43,307 nucleotides of DNA, taken from positions 1 to 43,307 of the forward strand of contig JAGAOS010000074.1 in assembly GCA_017623575.1 (NCBI GenBank), written 5' to 3'. This document shows, in pieces, positions 1-7,383 of the stretch; the stretch's first letter is position 1; each line of letters begins with the position of its first letter. The stretch comes from Clostridia bacterium (GTDB lineage Bacteria > Bacillota > Clostridia > Oscillospirales > Acutalibacteraceae). The position numbers and the translations under genes were made by a program. A model generated the notes under the pieces. It was not told where the DNA came from, made no database searches, and worked only from the letters and a program-made list of their open reading frames with translations.

Positions 1-7
1 ATTGTTG

Positions 8-33
8 GCGTGACAACACGATGACAACAAAAA
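8..33 (+). repeat. Imperfect direct repeat, copy 1
   Basis: This 26-base stretch matches 2227-2252 at 24 of 26 positions (core CAACACGATG followed by CAACAAAAA). The two copies lie in the same orientation on either side of the TetR/membrane-protein module. They could be recombination scars or remnants of the end of a duplicated gene. I see no integrase in the module. Confidence 0.5.
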
Positions 34-178
34 TCTTGATAGTCCGTATTTTGCGGATAATCTGAACACTCCCGATAATGTGCGCAAAAACACCCATACA
101 AAATTGTTTAAGTTACAGTTTTCGGGAGCGAGTGGGAATAATACCAGCTTAATACAGTTTATCTACAATAGCAGATAA
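14..178 (+). other. Open frame at window start, possible gene 3' end or remnant
   Basis: A frame is open from just after a TGA at 11-13 to a TAA at 176-178, giving about 54 residues (contains the stretch NTPDNVRKNTHTKLF). It has no ATG with a ribosome binding site and is followed at once by a good terminator hairpin, which suggests the real or decayed 3' end of a plus-strand gene. The upstream TGA in the same frame means it is either a degraded gene or a frame shift has occurred. I do not recognise the protein. Low certainty. Confidence 0.3.
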
Positions 179-205
179 TGGTTTTCATTGTCTGCTATTA
201 TTTTT
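167..205 (+). terminator. Rho-independent terminator
   Basis: An AATAGCAGA arm pairs with TCTGCTATT across a short loop (extra A-T pairs extend the stem) and is followed by a T-rich run at 198-205. It would end transcription entering from the left edge. The rest of 206-333 is AT-rich, then holds a GGCGGCGG/CCGCCG hairpin near 294-330 that may terminate the minus-strand gene ending at 334. Confidence 0.7.
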
Positions 206-333
206 ATTATCATTATTATTTCGTGTGCAATTATTATCCATAGCAGAACCGCAGAAATCACAAATCACGATATAATTTACAACTAACCGAATCACGGCGG
301 CGGGGAGAAGTTAATCTCCCTGCCGCCGTTCTC

Positions 334-1119
334 TTATTTATTCTCTTTCTTCAATCTTGCCTTTGCTTCCTCTACGGTTTCGCCGTCTTTAGTGAGGTAA
401 GCATCAACGAACTTATCTTCAAGTTTGGTGTAACCTTCAACAACGCCTTTTTCGATTTTTTTGTAACCGCCGGTTACTGCCTCGGCGATTTTTTCGTTTG
501 CTTTTACAATTTTTGATTTAGCCATATCTGTATATTTTCCTCCAATCAGATTTATTCCAAGAAGCAATACAACAATCCATACTGCTGTTCCCGTAAATAT
601 GTTTAGTAATAAGATTTCCGCAGCTTCCATTCCCGGAAAAGTCACGAGCATTGATCGCTGCATTGTGTAAATGGAAACACACGCATCAGCGAGCGATATA
701 TTACGGAGTATCTTTAATACCGGAGAAGCGGAACGCTTTGCTTTCACCATACCGATAATTGAAATGGTGATTTTAGTAAATGTGTATGTGGCAATGGTAA
801 TCATTACAATTACGTGAGAGGCGGTACCTCTATCTTTAACAGCGGACATTATGTTCACACCTACTATGCAGAAAGAAAGCACAACCAATAAAATTCCCGT
901 AATGCGCCGTGCAAAAAGCTCGGTATCATAATTGCCGCTTGCTTTTCGTTTGACCTGCAACACAGAAAATCTTGTAATTGCAAGTACAGTATAATACGCA
1001 CCTACTGTAATAAACCACCACGAAGGGTTAAGAAAACCTATAATACAGTTGCCGAACGCATAAGCAGTGTTAAATACAAGACTTGTATAAGGACTTCTTA
1101 CAAGATTTAATACTTTCAT
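334..1119 (-). CDS. Polytopic membrane protein of unknown function
   Basis: This 261-residue protein has about five or six hydrophobic segments in residues 10-210 and a charged, amphipathic C-terminal tail of about 50 residues with repeated KIxxxVxxGYxK-like heptads. I do not recognise a family. The start ATG (1117-1119) overlaps the TGA of the upstream gene (ATGA overlap), so the two small membrane proteins are translationally coupled and probably act together. The pair is divergent from a TetR-family regulator and shares an operator-rich intergenic region with it, which suggests a regulator-controlled export or stress function. The function is not predictable from sequence alone. Confidence 0.8.
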   Translation of the reverse strand: MKVLNLVRSPYTSLVFNTAYAFGNCIIGFLNPSWWFITVGAYYTVLAITRFSVLQVKRKASGNYDTELFARRITGILLVVLSFCIVGVNIMSAVKDRGTASHVIVMITIATYTFTKITISIIGMVKAKRSASPVLKILRNISLADACVSIYTMQRSMLVTFPGMEAAEILLLNIFTGTAVWIVVLLLGINLIGGKYTDMAKSKIVKANEKIAEAVTGGYKKIEKGVVEGYTKLEDKFVDAYLTKDGETVEEAKARLKKENK

Positions 1120-1484
1120 TTGATACCTTTAATCATCGGAATGAGAGCAATCAGCATAATGATACCAAGCAAACCGACGAGTGTGCCCCAAATGATTTGC
1201 TGCCATACAAGGCACATACACATACCTACGCCAAGCACCAAAGCGGCAATGACGGCGTAAATAATACGGAACAGATTTTTACCACTCATTTTAGGCGGTT
1301 TCTTGTTTTCCATTTTACACCAGATAAGCGCCGTGACAATGCCAAGCACGATGCCGATAGCACCGAAAACTATGCCTTCATTAAAGGCGTTCCATTCCGG
1401 AAGAAGTGCCATACACATACCGAGTGCGAAAAGCACACCACTTACAGTTCCTAATATTAATGCAACAAAACTACTCTTTTTCAT
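1116..1484 (-). CDS. Small four-TM membrane protein
   Basis: I start this 122-residue protein at the ATG at 1484 (MKKSSF...) rather than the ATG at 1502. An AAAGGGGA ribosome binding site lies at 1491-1499, correctly spaced for 1484, and the longer start would place that site inside the coding region. Four hydrophobic helices alternate with short loops; one loop is basic (KMENKKPPKMSGK). It is the first gene of a two-gene unit, with its stop overlapping the next start. The likely promoter is TTGTTT (1563-1558), 17 nt, TATACT (1540-1535) on the minus strand. The family is unknown to me. Confidence 0.8.
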   Translation of the reverse strand: MKKSSFVALILGTVSGVLFALGMCMALLPEWNAFNEGIVFGAIGIVLGIVTALIWCKMENKKPPKMSGKNLFRIIYAVIAALVLGVGMCMCLVWQQIIWGTLVGLLGIIMLIALIPMIKGIK

Positions 1485-1506
1485 TTTGAAATCCCCTTTC
1501 ATTAAA

Positions 1507-1630
1507 CCAACACTTGTGTTTTTATTGCATTTATAGTATAATGATTTAAAGCAATCAAAACAATCAACAAATTAGCAACAAGTGTTGGAATAAAAGAAAT
1601 AATGACCACCAATTTTGCTATAAGTGTTGG
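1507..1630. promoter_or_regulatory. Divergent promoters with three TetR operator half-sites
   Basis: The motif ACAAGTGTTGG occurs at 1578-1588, as ATAAGTGTTGG at 1620-1630, and inverted as CCAACACTTGT at 1507-1517. A plus-strand promoter, TTGTGT (1514-1519), 17 nt, TATAAT (1537-1542), has its -35 overlapping the inverted copy. A minus-strand promoter, TTGTTT (1563-1558), 17 nt, TATACT (1540-1535), interleaves with it. The layout fits an autoregulated TetR repressor that also controls the divergent membrane-protein pair. Confidence 0.7.
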
Positions 1631-1647
1631 AATAATGGAGAATTGTT

Positions 1648-2166
1648 ATGAATATAAAAAACAACAAACGGCGCAGAGAATCACAAGAAAAAATTGAAAA
1701 GGCGTTTATTGAACTACTGCAAACCCGTGAAATTAAGGATATTACCATTTCAGAGCTTATTAAAATGGCGGAATTGAACCGTAGTACTTTCTACGCAAAC
1801 TACATTGATATATTTGATCTTGCCGATAAAACAAGAGAAAAACTTGAAAATGAGTTCAGCAATCTGTTTGCAGATTACGATTATTTCAATGAGCACAGTG
1901 GTGCGCTTAAGATGTTTACACATATCAAGGAAAATCAGATTTTCTATAAAACATATTTCAAACTGTGTTATGACGACAAACACCTTGTTTCGATATATGA
2001 TACAAGGCGAGCCGAACAAGAACATATTGATAGCAATATCAAGTATCATATTGAATTTTTCAGAAACGGTCTAAATGCAATTATTAAATTGTGGCTTGCA
2101 GGCGGCTGTCAAGAGTCACCGGAGGAAATGGCGGAAGTCCTGAAGGCAGAATATCGTGGCAGATAA
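1648..2166 (+). CDS. TetR/AcrR-family transcriptional regulator
   Basis: This 172-residue protein has an N-terminal TetR-type helix-turn-helix. Residues about 10-55 carry KIEKAFIELL, ITISELIKMAELNRSTFYANY, and the C-terminal domain resembles the TetR_C_7/DhaS-like type. A GGAGAA site precedes the ATG. The regulator is divergent from two small membrane proteins and has its own promoter, which overlaps an 11-bp operator. By family precedent it is a ligand-responsive repressor of itself and the divergent pair; the ligand is unknown. It is followed by a hairpin repeat (2251-2298) that can act as its terminator. Confidence 0.88.
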   Translation: MNIKNNKRRRESQEKIEKAFIELLQTREIKDITISELIKMAELNRSTFYANYIDIFDLADKTREKLENEFSNLFADYDYFNEHSGALKMFTHIKENQIFYKTYFKLCYDDKHLVSIYDTRRAEQEHIDSNIKYHIEFFRNGLNAIIKLWLAGGCQESPEEMAEVLKAEYRGR

Positions 2167-2226
2167 CGATGAAATTATGCAAATCCCTTGAATTTTGAAA
2201 ACAGATTGATTATAAAGATGTTGTCA

Positions 2227-2252
2227 GCGTGGCAACACGATGGCAACAAAAA
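2227..2252 (+). repeat. Imperfect direct repeat, copy 2
   Basis: Second copy of the 26-base repeat at 8-33 (24 of 26 identical). It lies directly after tetR and runs into the hairpin repeat that begins at 2251. Confidence 0.5.
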
Positions 2253-2298
2253 AATCTGCAATAAAAGTGTTAGAATTTACACTTTCGTTGCAGATTTT
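2251..2298. repeat. Dispersed terminator-like hairpin, copy A
   Basis: The arms AAAATCTGCAA and TTGCAGATTTT enclose a shorter inner stem (AAAGTGT/ACACTTT). Relatives lie at 13417-13463, 24472-24520 and 36146-36189, always downstream of genes. Being flanked by A and T runs, it can terminate on either strand; here it would end tetR transcription. Confidence 0.75.
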
Positions 2299-2326
2299 AT
2301 GTTTATAAATATATTAATTGTAGTTT

Positions 2327-2352
2327 GTTAGCCTTCCCCTTGACGGGGAAGG
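2327..2352. repeat. 26-bp hairpin repeat, copy 1
   Basis: A CCTTCCCC/GGGGAAGG stem-loop whose 26 bases recur exactly, in inverted orientation, at 24660-24685. It is part of a repeat-filled spacer, 2167-2570, that holds no gene. Confidence 0.7.
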
Positions 2353-2435
2353 GGGATTTTGTGCGGCGAATAGCCGTGCAAAAGACGAAAGGGGAGAAAA
2401 ACCATCACAAACCGCTCTATTAAAGGTTTTTTCTT

Positions 2436-2505
2436 GTAGGGGCGAGCATTGCTCGCCCGCATAAATAGCACAAACCTTTTTCGGGCGATTAATAATCGCC
2501 CCTAC
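2436..2505. repeat. 70-bp compound palindromic repeat, copy 1
   Basis: Two GGGCGA-type palindromes joined by a short AT-rich linker and bounded by GTAGGGG...CCCCTAC. The reverse complement recurs at 37014-37083 with only about two differences. It encodes nothing visible and is probably a non-autonomous mobile repeat. Confidence 0.75.
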
Positions 2506-2570
2506 GGCAAAATTATAAATCTGTGCAATAAACTATAATTTATAGCGCGGCTGTTTTTTATAACCCCGTA

Positions 2571-3221
2571 TTATTTTAATTTTTGCAGTTTTAAAGTATT
2601 GGCAATAACTATAAGCTGCATTCCTTTTTCAAGAGGCAACGCGGGGTCAACGGTTGTGCTGATTTTATCACCGTTTCGTATTGCAACCACATTAATGGAA
2701 TATTTTTTGCGAAGGCTAAGCTCTATAAGCGTTTTGCCAATCCACTCATCCCTCATATTGATTTCTACCATAGAAACCTCATCAGAAAGCTCTATCATTT
2801 CTGAAAAGCCTGATGTAAGCAGATTTCTGGCAAGCCTTGTTCCCGATTCCTTTTCGGGAAAAATCACCTTATCGGCACCCACGCGGCTTAAAATCTTTTG
2901 GTGCATTTCATTGCCGCACTTAACAATAACGGTGGGAACCCCCGCCTCCTTGCAGAGCGTTACTGCCATAACGCTGGCTTCAAGATTACTTGCAATTGCA
3001 ACAATAACAACATCTATATTAGATATACCAAGCCTTTTCATAGCCTCCGGCTCGGTAATATCGGCACATTTGCAAACGGGTATGGTTTCAATTGCATTAT
3101 TAACATTGTTTTGGTTAATGTCAACAGCCAGAACCTCTGCGCCGTTCTTCACAAGCTCTTCTGCAACAGCTCTTCCGTATCTGCCAAGACCTAATACGGC
3201 ATAGGTTTTATTTATACTCAT
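2571..3221 (-). CDS. trkA: TrkA/KtrA-type potassium-channel regulatory subunit
   Basis: This 216-residue cytoplasmic RCK protein binds NAD(H) or ATP and gates the K+ transporter encoded just upstream. The N-terminal Rossmann fold shows GLGRYG, an acidic residue at the end of strand 2 (VLAVD) and the SNLEASV region. The last 80 residues form a TrkA_C domain (SLRKKYSINVVAIRNGDKI). I chose the ATG at 3221 (MSINKTYAVLG) because an AGAGGGGGA site precedes it; a longer frame would start inside trkH. It begins 13 nt after the trkH stop, so the two are one operon. The single-RCK length fits KtrA/KtrC more than the double-domain TrkA of Proteobacteria. Confidence 0.93.
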   Translation of the reverse strand: MSINKTYAVLGLGRYGRAVAEELVKNGAEVLAVDINQNNVNNAIETIPVCKCADITEPEAMKRLGISNIDVVIVAIASNLEASVMAVTLCKEAGVPTVIVKCGNEMHQKILSRVGADKVIFPEKESGTRLARNLLTSGFSEMIELSDEVSMVEINMRDEWIGKTLIELSLRKKYSINVVAIRNGDKISTTVDPALPLEKGMQLIVIANTLKLQKLK

Positions 3222-3234
3222 AAAAAATCCCCCT

Positions 3235-4593
3235 CTACCCAACACTGATTTCCTCAATGGGGCTTCTTACAATATTTTGATTATCCTTACTTCCTTTAAA
3301 CGCAACGGCAAGAGATATTGGACCCACTCTGCCCAGATACATTGTTATTATAATTATTAGCTTACCGATGTTGCCTAAAGATGCTGTGAGATTTCTTGTA
3401 AGACCTACGGTTGCGGTAGCGCTAACCGTTTCATAAACAACATCAAGTGCGTTTGCGTCTGTTACCGCGGAGAGCAAAACCGTTGAGGTAAACATAATAA
3501 TAAAGGACATAAATGTAACGGCAGTTGCTTTGCTTACAGCCTGCTTTGTCAGCTGTCTGCCAAACACCTCGGTGTCCTCTTTATTACGAATAGAGGAAAT
3601 TGCCGCAACAATAATAACGGCAATTGTTACCGTTTTAATGCCTCCTGCTGTACCAACAGGTGAACCGCCTATAAACATTAAAAACAAGCATACAATAGCG
3701 CTTGCATTTGTAAGGTTTTCCTGCGGCACTGTTGCAAAGCCGGCGGTTCTTGTTGTAACCGACTGAAACAAGGAAACTTCCATTTTTTGGAGCAAGGTGT
3801 AATTTCCTATTGTTTTTGGATTGTTATATTCAAAGGCAAAAATTAATACCGCCCCTACAAAAATTAAAATTAAAGATGCCGTAATAGCGATTTTACTGTG
3901 CAGGGTAAGAGCTTTAAAAAATCTTACTTTTTTGGTTCGTGCCTCTTTCAGTACCCTTAGCACATCCCACCAAACAATATAACCAATACCGCCCAAAACA
4001 ATTAATGCGCAGGTAACAATATTGATTACAGGATTCAGCGCATAATCGCAAAGACTGTTTTCGGCAATAATATCAATACCCGCATTGCAAAAAGCAGAAA
4101 CAGCGGTAAATACCGATATCCATATTCCCTTTGCGCCAAATTGAGGTATAAAGACCGTCATATAAAGCAGAGCGCCGATGCCCTCTACAATAAGCGTTCC
4201 CGCTACAACCTTTTTTACAAACCTGACAAGCCCCGAAAGGGAACTCAGATTAAAGGCATCCTGCAATAACATTCTGTCACCTATACCTATTTTCTTGTGC
4301 AGAACTATCATCAGCCCTGACATAATTGTAATAACGCCAAGGCCCCCAACCTGAATAAGCAACAAAATTACAACCTGACCGAAAACGCTCCAAGAGGAAA
4401 CGGTAGGCGTTACAACCAGACCTGTAACACAAACAGAGGTTGTTGCGGTAAAAAGCGCATCTAAAAAAGAGGTTGGCTTTCCATTTGCTGAGCTTATGGG
4501 TAGTGAAAGCAATAATGCACCAATCAAAATTGCTATTAAAAAGCTCAGCAATATAATGTGCGTGGTAGATATTCTTATCCGTTGTTTTTTCAT
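3235..4593 (-). CDS. trkH: TrkH/KtrB-family potassium transporter membrane subunit
   Basis: This 452-residue integral membrane protein carries out K+ uptake with the TrkA/KtrA subunit. The four pore-loop repeats are visible: SVCVTGL, AFCNAGID, TTRTAGFAT and ATATVGLTRN, each holding the filter glycine. The real start is the ATG at 4593 (MKKQRIRIS), behind an AGGGTGA site. The longer GTG frame from 4668 would translate through the leader hairpin and has no ribosome binding site. It is transcribed from a strong promoter with a roughly 86-nt leader containing a terminator-like stem. Within the family it resembles KtrB in size. Confidence 0.93.
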   Translation of the reverse strand: MKKQRIRISTTHIILLSFLIAILIGALLLSLPISSANGKPTSFLDALFTATTSVCVTGLVVTPTVSSWSVFGQVVILLLIQVGGLGVITIMSGLMIVLHKKIGIGDRMLLQDAFNLSSLSGLVRFVKKVVAGTLIVEGIGALLYMTVFIPQFGAKGIWISVFTAVSAFCNAGIDIIAENSLCDYALNPVINIVTCALIVLGGIGYIVWWDVLRVLKEARTKKVRFFKALTLHSKIAITASLILIFVGAVLIFAFEYNNPKTIGNYTLLQKMEVSLFQSVTTRTAGFATVPQENLTNASAIVCLFLMFIGGSPVGTAGGIKTVTIAVIIVAAISSIRNKEDTEVFGRQLTKQAVSKATAVTFMSFIIMFTSTVLLSAVTDANALDVVYETVSATATVGLTRNLTASLGNIGKLIIIITMYLGRVGPISLAVAFKGSKDNQNIVRSPIEEISVG

Positions 4594-4714
4594 AATTTCA
4601 TAGTTCACCCTATTTTTACTATAAAAAACAAAATGGAACCAAATTCCTCTGCAGACAGCTGGTTCCACTTAAAGCTATTTTAATTATTGTAACATAATAC
4701 ATTGTTTTAGTCAA
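4594..4714 (-). promoter_or_regulatory. trkH promoter and leader with attenuator-like hairpin
   Basis: On the minus strand TTGACT (4714-4709), 17 nt, TACAAT (4691-4686) predicts transcription from about 4679. The leader then folds TGGAACCA (4667-4660) with TGGTTCCA (4641-4634), followed by TTTTGTTTTTT. This is an intrinsic terminator only a few bases into the message and before the trkH start. It implies attenuation or processing control. At about 86 nt it is too short for a ydaO-type c-di-AMP riboswitch. Confidence 0.65.
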
Positions 4715-4753
4715 GTTTTTGCAAAAATGTTATAAAATGCAAAAATATTTTAA

Positions 4754-4782
4754 AAGGCACCCCAAGCCAATTGAAGTGCCTT
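4754..4782 (-). terminator. phoR terminator
   Basis: AAGGCAC (4754-4760) pairs with GTGCCTT (4776-4782). Read on the minus strand, an AT-rich, T-containing tract follows. It lies directly after the phoR stop and ends the pst-pho transcript. Confidence 0.65.
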
Positions 4783-4789
4783 GTTAAAA

Positions 4790-6436
4790 TTAAAAAGAAA
4801 CGGTTACTGTTGTACCCTTTCCAAGCTCACTTTCAAGCGTTACCTTGCCGCCGTGGTATTGTACGGCGTGTTTAACAATTGAAAGCCCAAGTCCGGTGCC
4901 TCCGGTTTCCTTGGAATGGCTTTTATCTACACGGTAGAAGCGTTCAAAAATTCGGCTTTGATGTTCGGGGGCAATGCCAATGCCGGTATCTTTTACCGAA
5001 ACATTTGCCTGCCCGTTATTATTGCCGATTTTAATTTCCACCCTGCCGCCATCTACATTATAACGAATGGCATTATCGCAAAGATTATAAATAATTTCGT
5101 AAATATAGCGACGAACGCCCAAAACGGGTTTAGCCTCGCCCTTAATTTCCAGCGTCACATTTCTTTTTGCCGCCGATGCGGTAAGCACCTCAACAACCTC
5201 CATTGCAACCTCTTTTAGTTCTACCGTTTCGGTTGCAGGCTCTTGGTTTTCATCAAGCTGAGAAAGGCGAATAATATCGTTAATAAGGGATAAAAGCCTT
5301 GTTGCCTCCTTGCGTATGTTGCCCATAAATCTCATAGTATCTTCGGGTTTTACAAGTCCGTTTTCAAGCAGCTCGGCGCTTCCTATAATAGATTGAAGCG
5401 GCGTTTTAAGTTCGTGGGTAACATTTGCGGTAAATTCCTGACGGTTTCGCTCAGCAAAAGCACGGTCGCTGATGTCAAATACAAGAATAACAACACCAAT
5501 AACCTTGCCATCCGATTTGGTAGGATTGATGGTAAACTGATATTCGCAGCCGTTTCTTTCCTCGGTGTATTCACTATGTTTGCCATCAAGGGCGTTCCAA
5601 ATAGCCTTGCTCATTTTACTTGTGCGGTCAACAAGCAAAAAATCGTTGCCCTTAACATCCTTTTTTACAACAAATATCTTTTTTGCCGCCCTATTCATAC
5701 TAAGCACCATACCGTATTCATCAAGAAGCACAAGACCTTCATTCATAGAAGAAATAATCTGCTCAAATTCATCCGACTTACGGCGAAGGGCTTCCATTTG
5801 AGATTTTATTTGCTTGTGCTGTCTGTGAATTTTGGTAAGTATAGGTGTAAGCTCTTCATAGGTGCTGTTGTCAGAAGGATTTTCTAAATCCAACTGCATC
5901 AAAGGCTCGGTTGCTTTTTTTGCCATAGTGTGAGAAAGAACACCTGCAACCGCCGCCGCCACCAAAACAATAGCAACAATAGCGGGGAGCATACCAAGAA
6001 TAAGCGCGCCCACCGTAAGCTGACTTACAGATATACGAAGCACATTGCCGTTTTCAAGCCGAACAGCCTCATAAAATGTTTTTTCTGTTAAGGTTGAAGA
6101 ATTGCGGGCGCTGCTGCCTGTACCGTTTTTAAACGCTTCGGCAATTTCCTCGCGCTCTGCGTGGTTTTCCATTTCAGAAGCGTTTGCCTTGGTATCATAA
6201 AGCACAGTACCGTCAGCATCCACAACAGTAAAACGAAAAGCGTTGGATTCAAAATTTTCAAAATATTCAGTACCCACCTTGTTGACTGTATTTGCAACAA
6301 GGGTCAATTCGGCTTTTAACTGCTTTACCTGAGAATTGTTAAAATAGTCATATAAAAAGCTTGTTGCAATACCTATGCTTGCAAGCAATACCACCAACGC
6401 CACCACAAAAATAGAGCGAAATATCTTTTTTGTCAT
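4790..6436 (-). CDS. phoR: PhoR-type sensor histidine kinase
   Basis: This membrane histidine kinase pairs with PhoB in phosphate sensing. From the ATG at 6436 it has 548 residues: TM1 (KKIFRSIFVVALVV), an extracellular sensor of about 110 residues, TM2, a PAS domain (SSMNEGLVLLDEYG), a HisKA box with NVTHELKTPLQS carrying the phosphorylated His, and a HATPase with LCDNAIRYN (N box), DTGIGI and GGTGLGLS. The frame stays open upstream to a GTG at 6538, adding about 34 basic residues. Most of that extension lies inside a repeat-bounded element (6440-6713), so I favour 6436, although its own ribosome binding site is poor. Last gene of the pst-pho operon. Confidence 0.92.
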   Translation of the reverse strand: MTKKIFRSIFVVALVVLLASIGIATSFLYDYFNNSQVKQLKAELTLVANTVNKVGTEYFENFESNAFRFTVVDADGTVLYDTKANASEMENHAEREEIAEAFKNGTGSSARNSSTLTEKTFYEAVRLENGNVLRISVSQLTVGALILGMLPAIVAIVLVAAAVAGVLSHTMAKKATEPLMQLDLENPSDNSTYEELTPILTKIHRQHKQIKSQMEALRRKSDEFEQIISSMNEGLVLLDEYGMVLSMNRAAKKIFVVKKDVKGNDFLLVDRTSKMSKAIWNALDGKHSEYTEERNGCEYQFTINPTKSDGKVIGVVILVFDISDRAFAERNRQEFTANVTHELKTPLQSIIGSAELLENGLVKPEDTMRFMGNIRKEATRLLSLINDIIRLSQLDENQEPATETVELKEVAMEVVEVLTASAAKRNVTLEIKGEAKPVLGVRRYIYEIIYNLCDNAIRYNVDGGRVEIKIGNNNGQANVSVKDTGIGIAPEHQSRIFERFYRVDKSHSKETGGTGLGLSIVKHAVQYHGGKVTLESELGKGTTVTVSF

Positions 6437-6439
6437 ATA

Positions 6440-6713
6440 AGGCTGACGGAAGCTGAATCCATTACGGTTTCGCTCGCCGCCTTTTCCCCCTTTCTTGCGT
6501 TCAAGCTTGTAAGGCGACAGCCTTACTGCGACTTTCACGCTTCGCCTTTTGAAAAAGGCGATCGAGTAAAACTCTTCGACCTGCCGAATAAATAATTTTT
6601 AAGAGAGGCGAAGTTGAAGAGTGCAGTAATACTATCGTATTACAAACGATGAAACGAGAAAAAATTAAAAATTATTATTTGTCAGGCGTGATGGCTTCGG
6701 CTTCCGTCAGCCT
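6440..6713. mobile_element. MITE-like element with terminal inverted repeats between phoB and phoR
   Basis: AGGCTGACGGAAGC at 6440-6453 is perfectly inverted at 6700-6713, and the match continues imperfectly inward (GAATCCATTACG against GAAGCCATCACG). The 274-bp segment has no gene of its own. It supplies the last residues of PhoB and the unlikely N-terminal extension of PhoR. An internal palindrome, CGCCTTTT/AAAAGGCG, lies near 6544-6561. I see no clear target-site duplication, so insertion is an inference. Confidence 0.5.
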
Positions 6714-7380
6714 CACCCTCCATTTTATAACCCACGCCAATAACTGTTTTTATTTGGGCACCGCAATCACCAAGCTTTTGGCGAAGAGTTTTAATGTGCA
6801 TATCAATGGTGCGGGTTTCGCCAATATAATCCACACCCCATATCTCGCTCATCAGCTTATCACGGGAGAACACCATATTCGGATTATGCATAAATAGCCT
6901 CAGCATCTCAAATTCCTTGTGTGTAAGCTCAACCTTTTCGCCGTTTGCAATAACCTTATGCTCGGTTTTCTTTAAGGTGATATTGCCTACTGTAATATCG
7001 CCCGCTGATTCTTCCTTTGCAGTGCGGCGAAGCACCGCTTTTACGCGGGCAACCATCTCCATAACACCAAAGGGCTTTACAAGATAATCGTCTGCGCCGG
7101 AGTTAAGACCGCTTATTTTATCCATCTCGGTGCCTTTGGCAGTTGCCATAATTACAGGAATATCTTTGTAAGCGGATTCAGAGCGGAGCTTTTTAAGAAC
7201 CTCAAGTCCGTCCATTTCCGGCATCATAATATCAAGTATAATAAGCTCCGGTATTTCGGTTTTAAGGGCATCCAGCATTGAAATACCGTCGGCAAAGCCA
7301 CGGGCTTTAAAGCCCGTTTGCTCTAATGTATAAACCTCAATGTCGCGGATGGTATTGTCATCATCAACACACCAAATCAT
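6682..7380 (-). CDS. phoB: PhoB/PhoP-type response regulator
   Basis: This 232-residue OmpR-family regulator has a receiver domain with the acidic pocket (VDDD), the phospho-acceptor Asp in LIILDIMMPEMDG, and Thr/Lys switch residues in MATAKG and VKPFG. Its C-terminal winged helix includes LTHKEFEMLRLFM and RTIDMHIKTLRQKLG. It starts 3 nt after the phoU stop. It presumably activates pstS and the nptA-like gene through the shared operator described at 11439-11473 and 13343-13409. The last ten or so residues (after GVGYKMEG) are encoded inside a terminal inverted repeat and look like an acquired tail. Confidence 0.93.
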   Translation of the reverse strand: MIWCVDDDNTIRDIEVYTLEQTGFKARGFADGISMLDALKTEIPELIILDIMMPEMDGLEVLKKLRSESAYKDIPVIMATAKGTEMDKISGLNSGADDYLVKPFGVMEMVARVKAVLRRTAKEESAGDITVGNITLKKTEHKVIANGEKVELTHKEFEMLRLFMHNPNMVFSRDKLMSEIWGVDYIGETRTIDMHIKTLRQKLGDCGAQIKTVIGVGYKMEGEADGSRSHHA

Positions 7381-7383
7381 ACT

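Noticed and set aside
1083-1454. Plus-strand open frame opposite the small membrane-protein genes
   Set aside because: No ribosome binding site, and the His/Asn/Thr-rich composition is typical of antisense shadow of membrane proteins.
4594-4714. c-di-AMP (ydaO) or potassium riboswitch
   Set aside because: The leader is only about 86 nt, with a single stem starting almost at the transcription start; no aptamer core fits.
6437-6538. PhoR N-terminal extension from the GTG at 6538
   Set aside because: The added basic residues lie mostly inside the inverted-repeat element and precede the first TM without family precedent.
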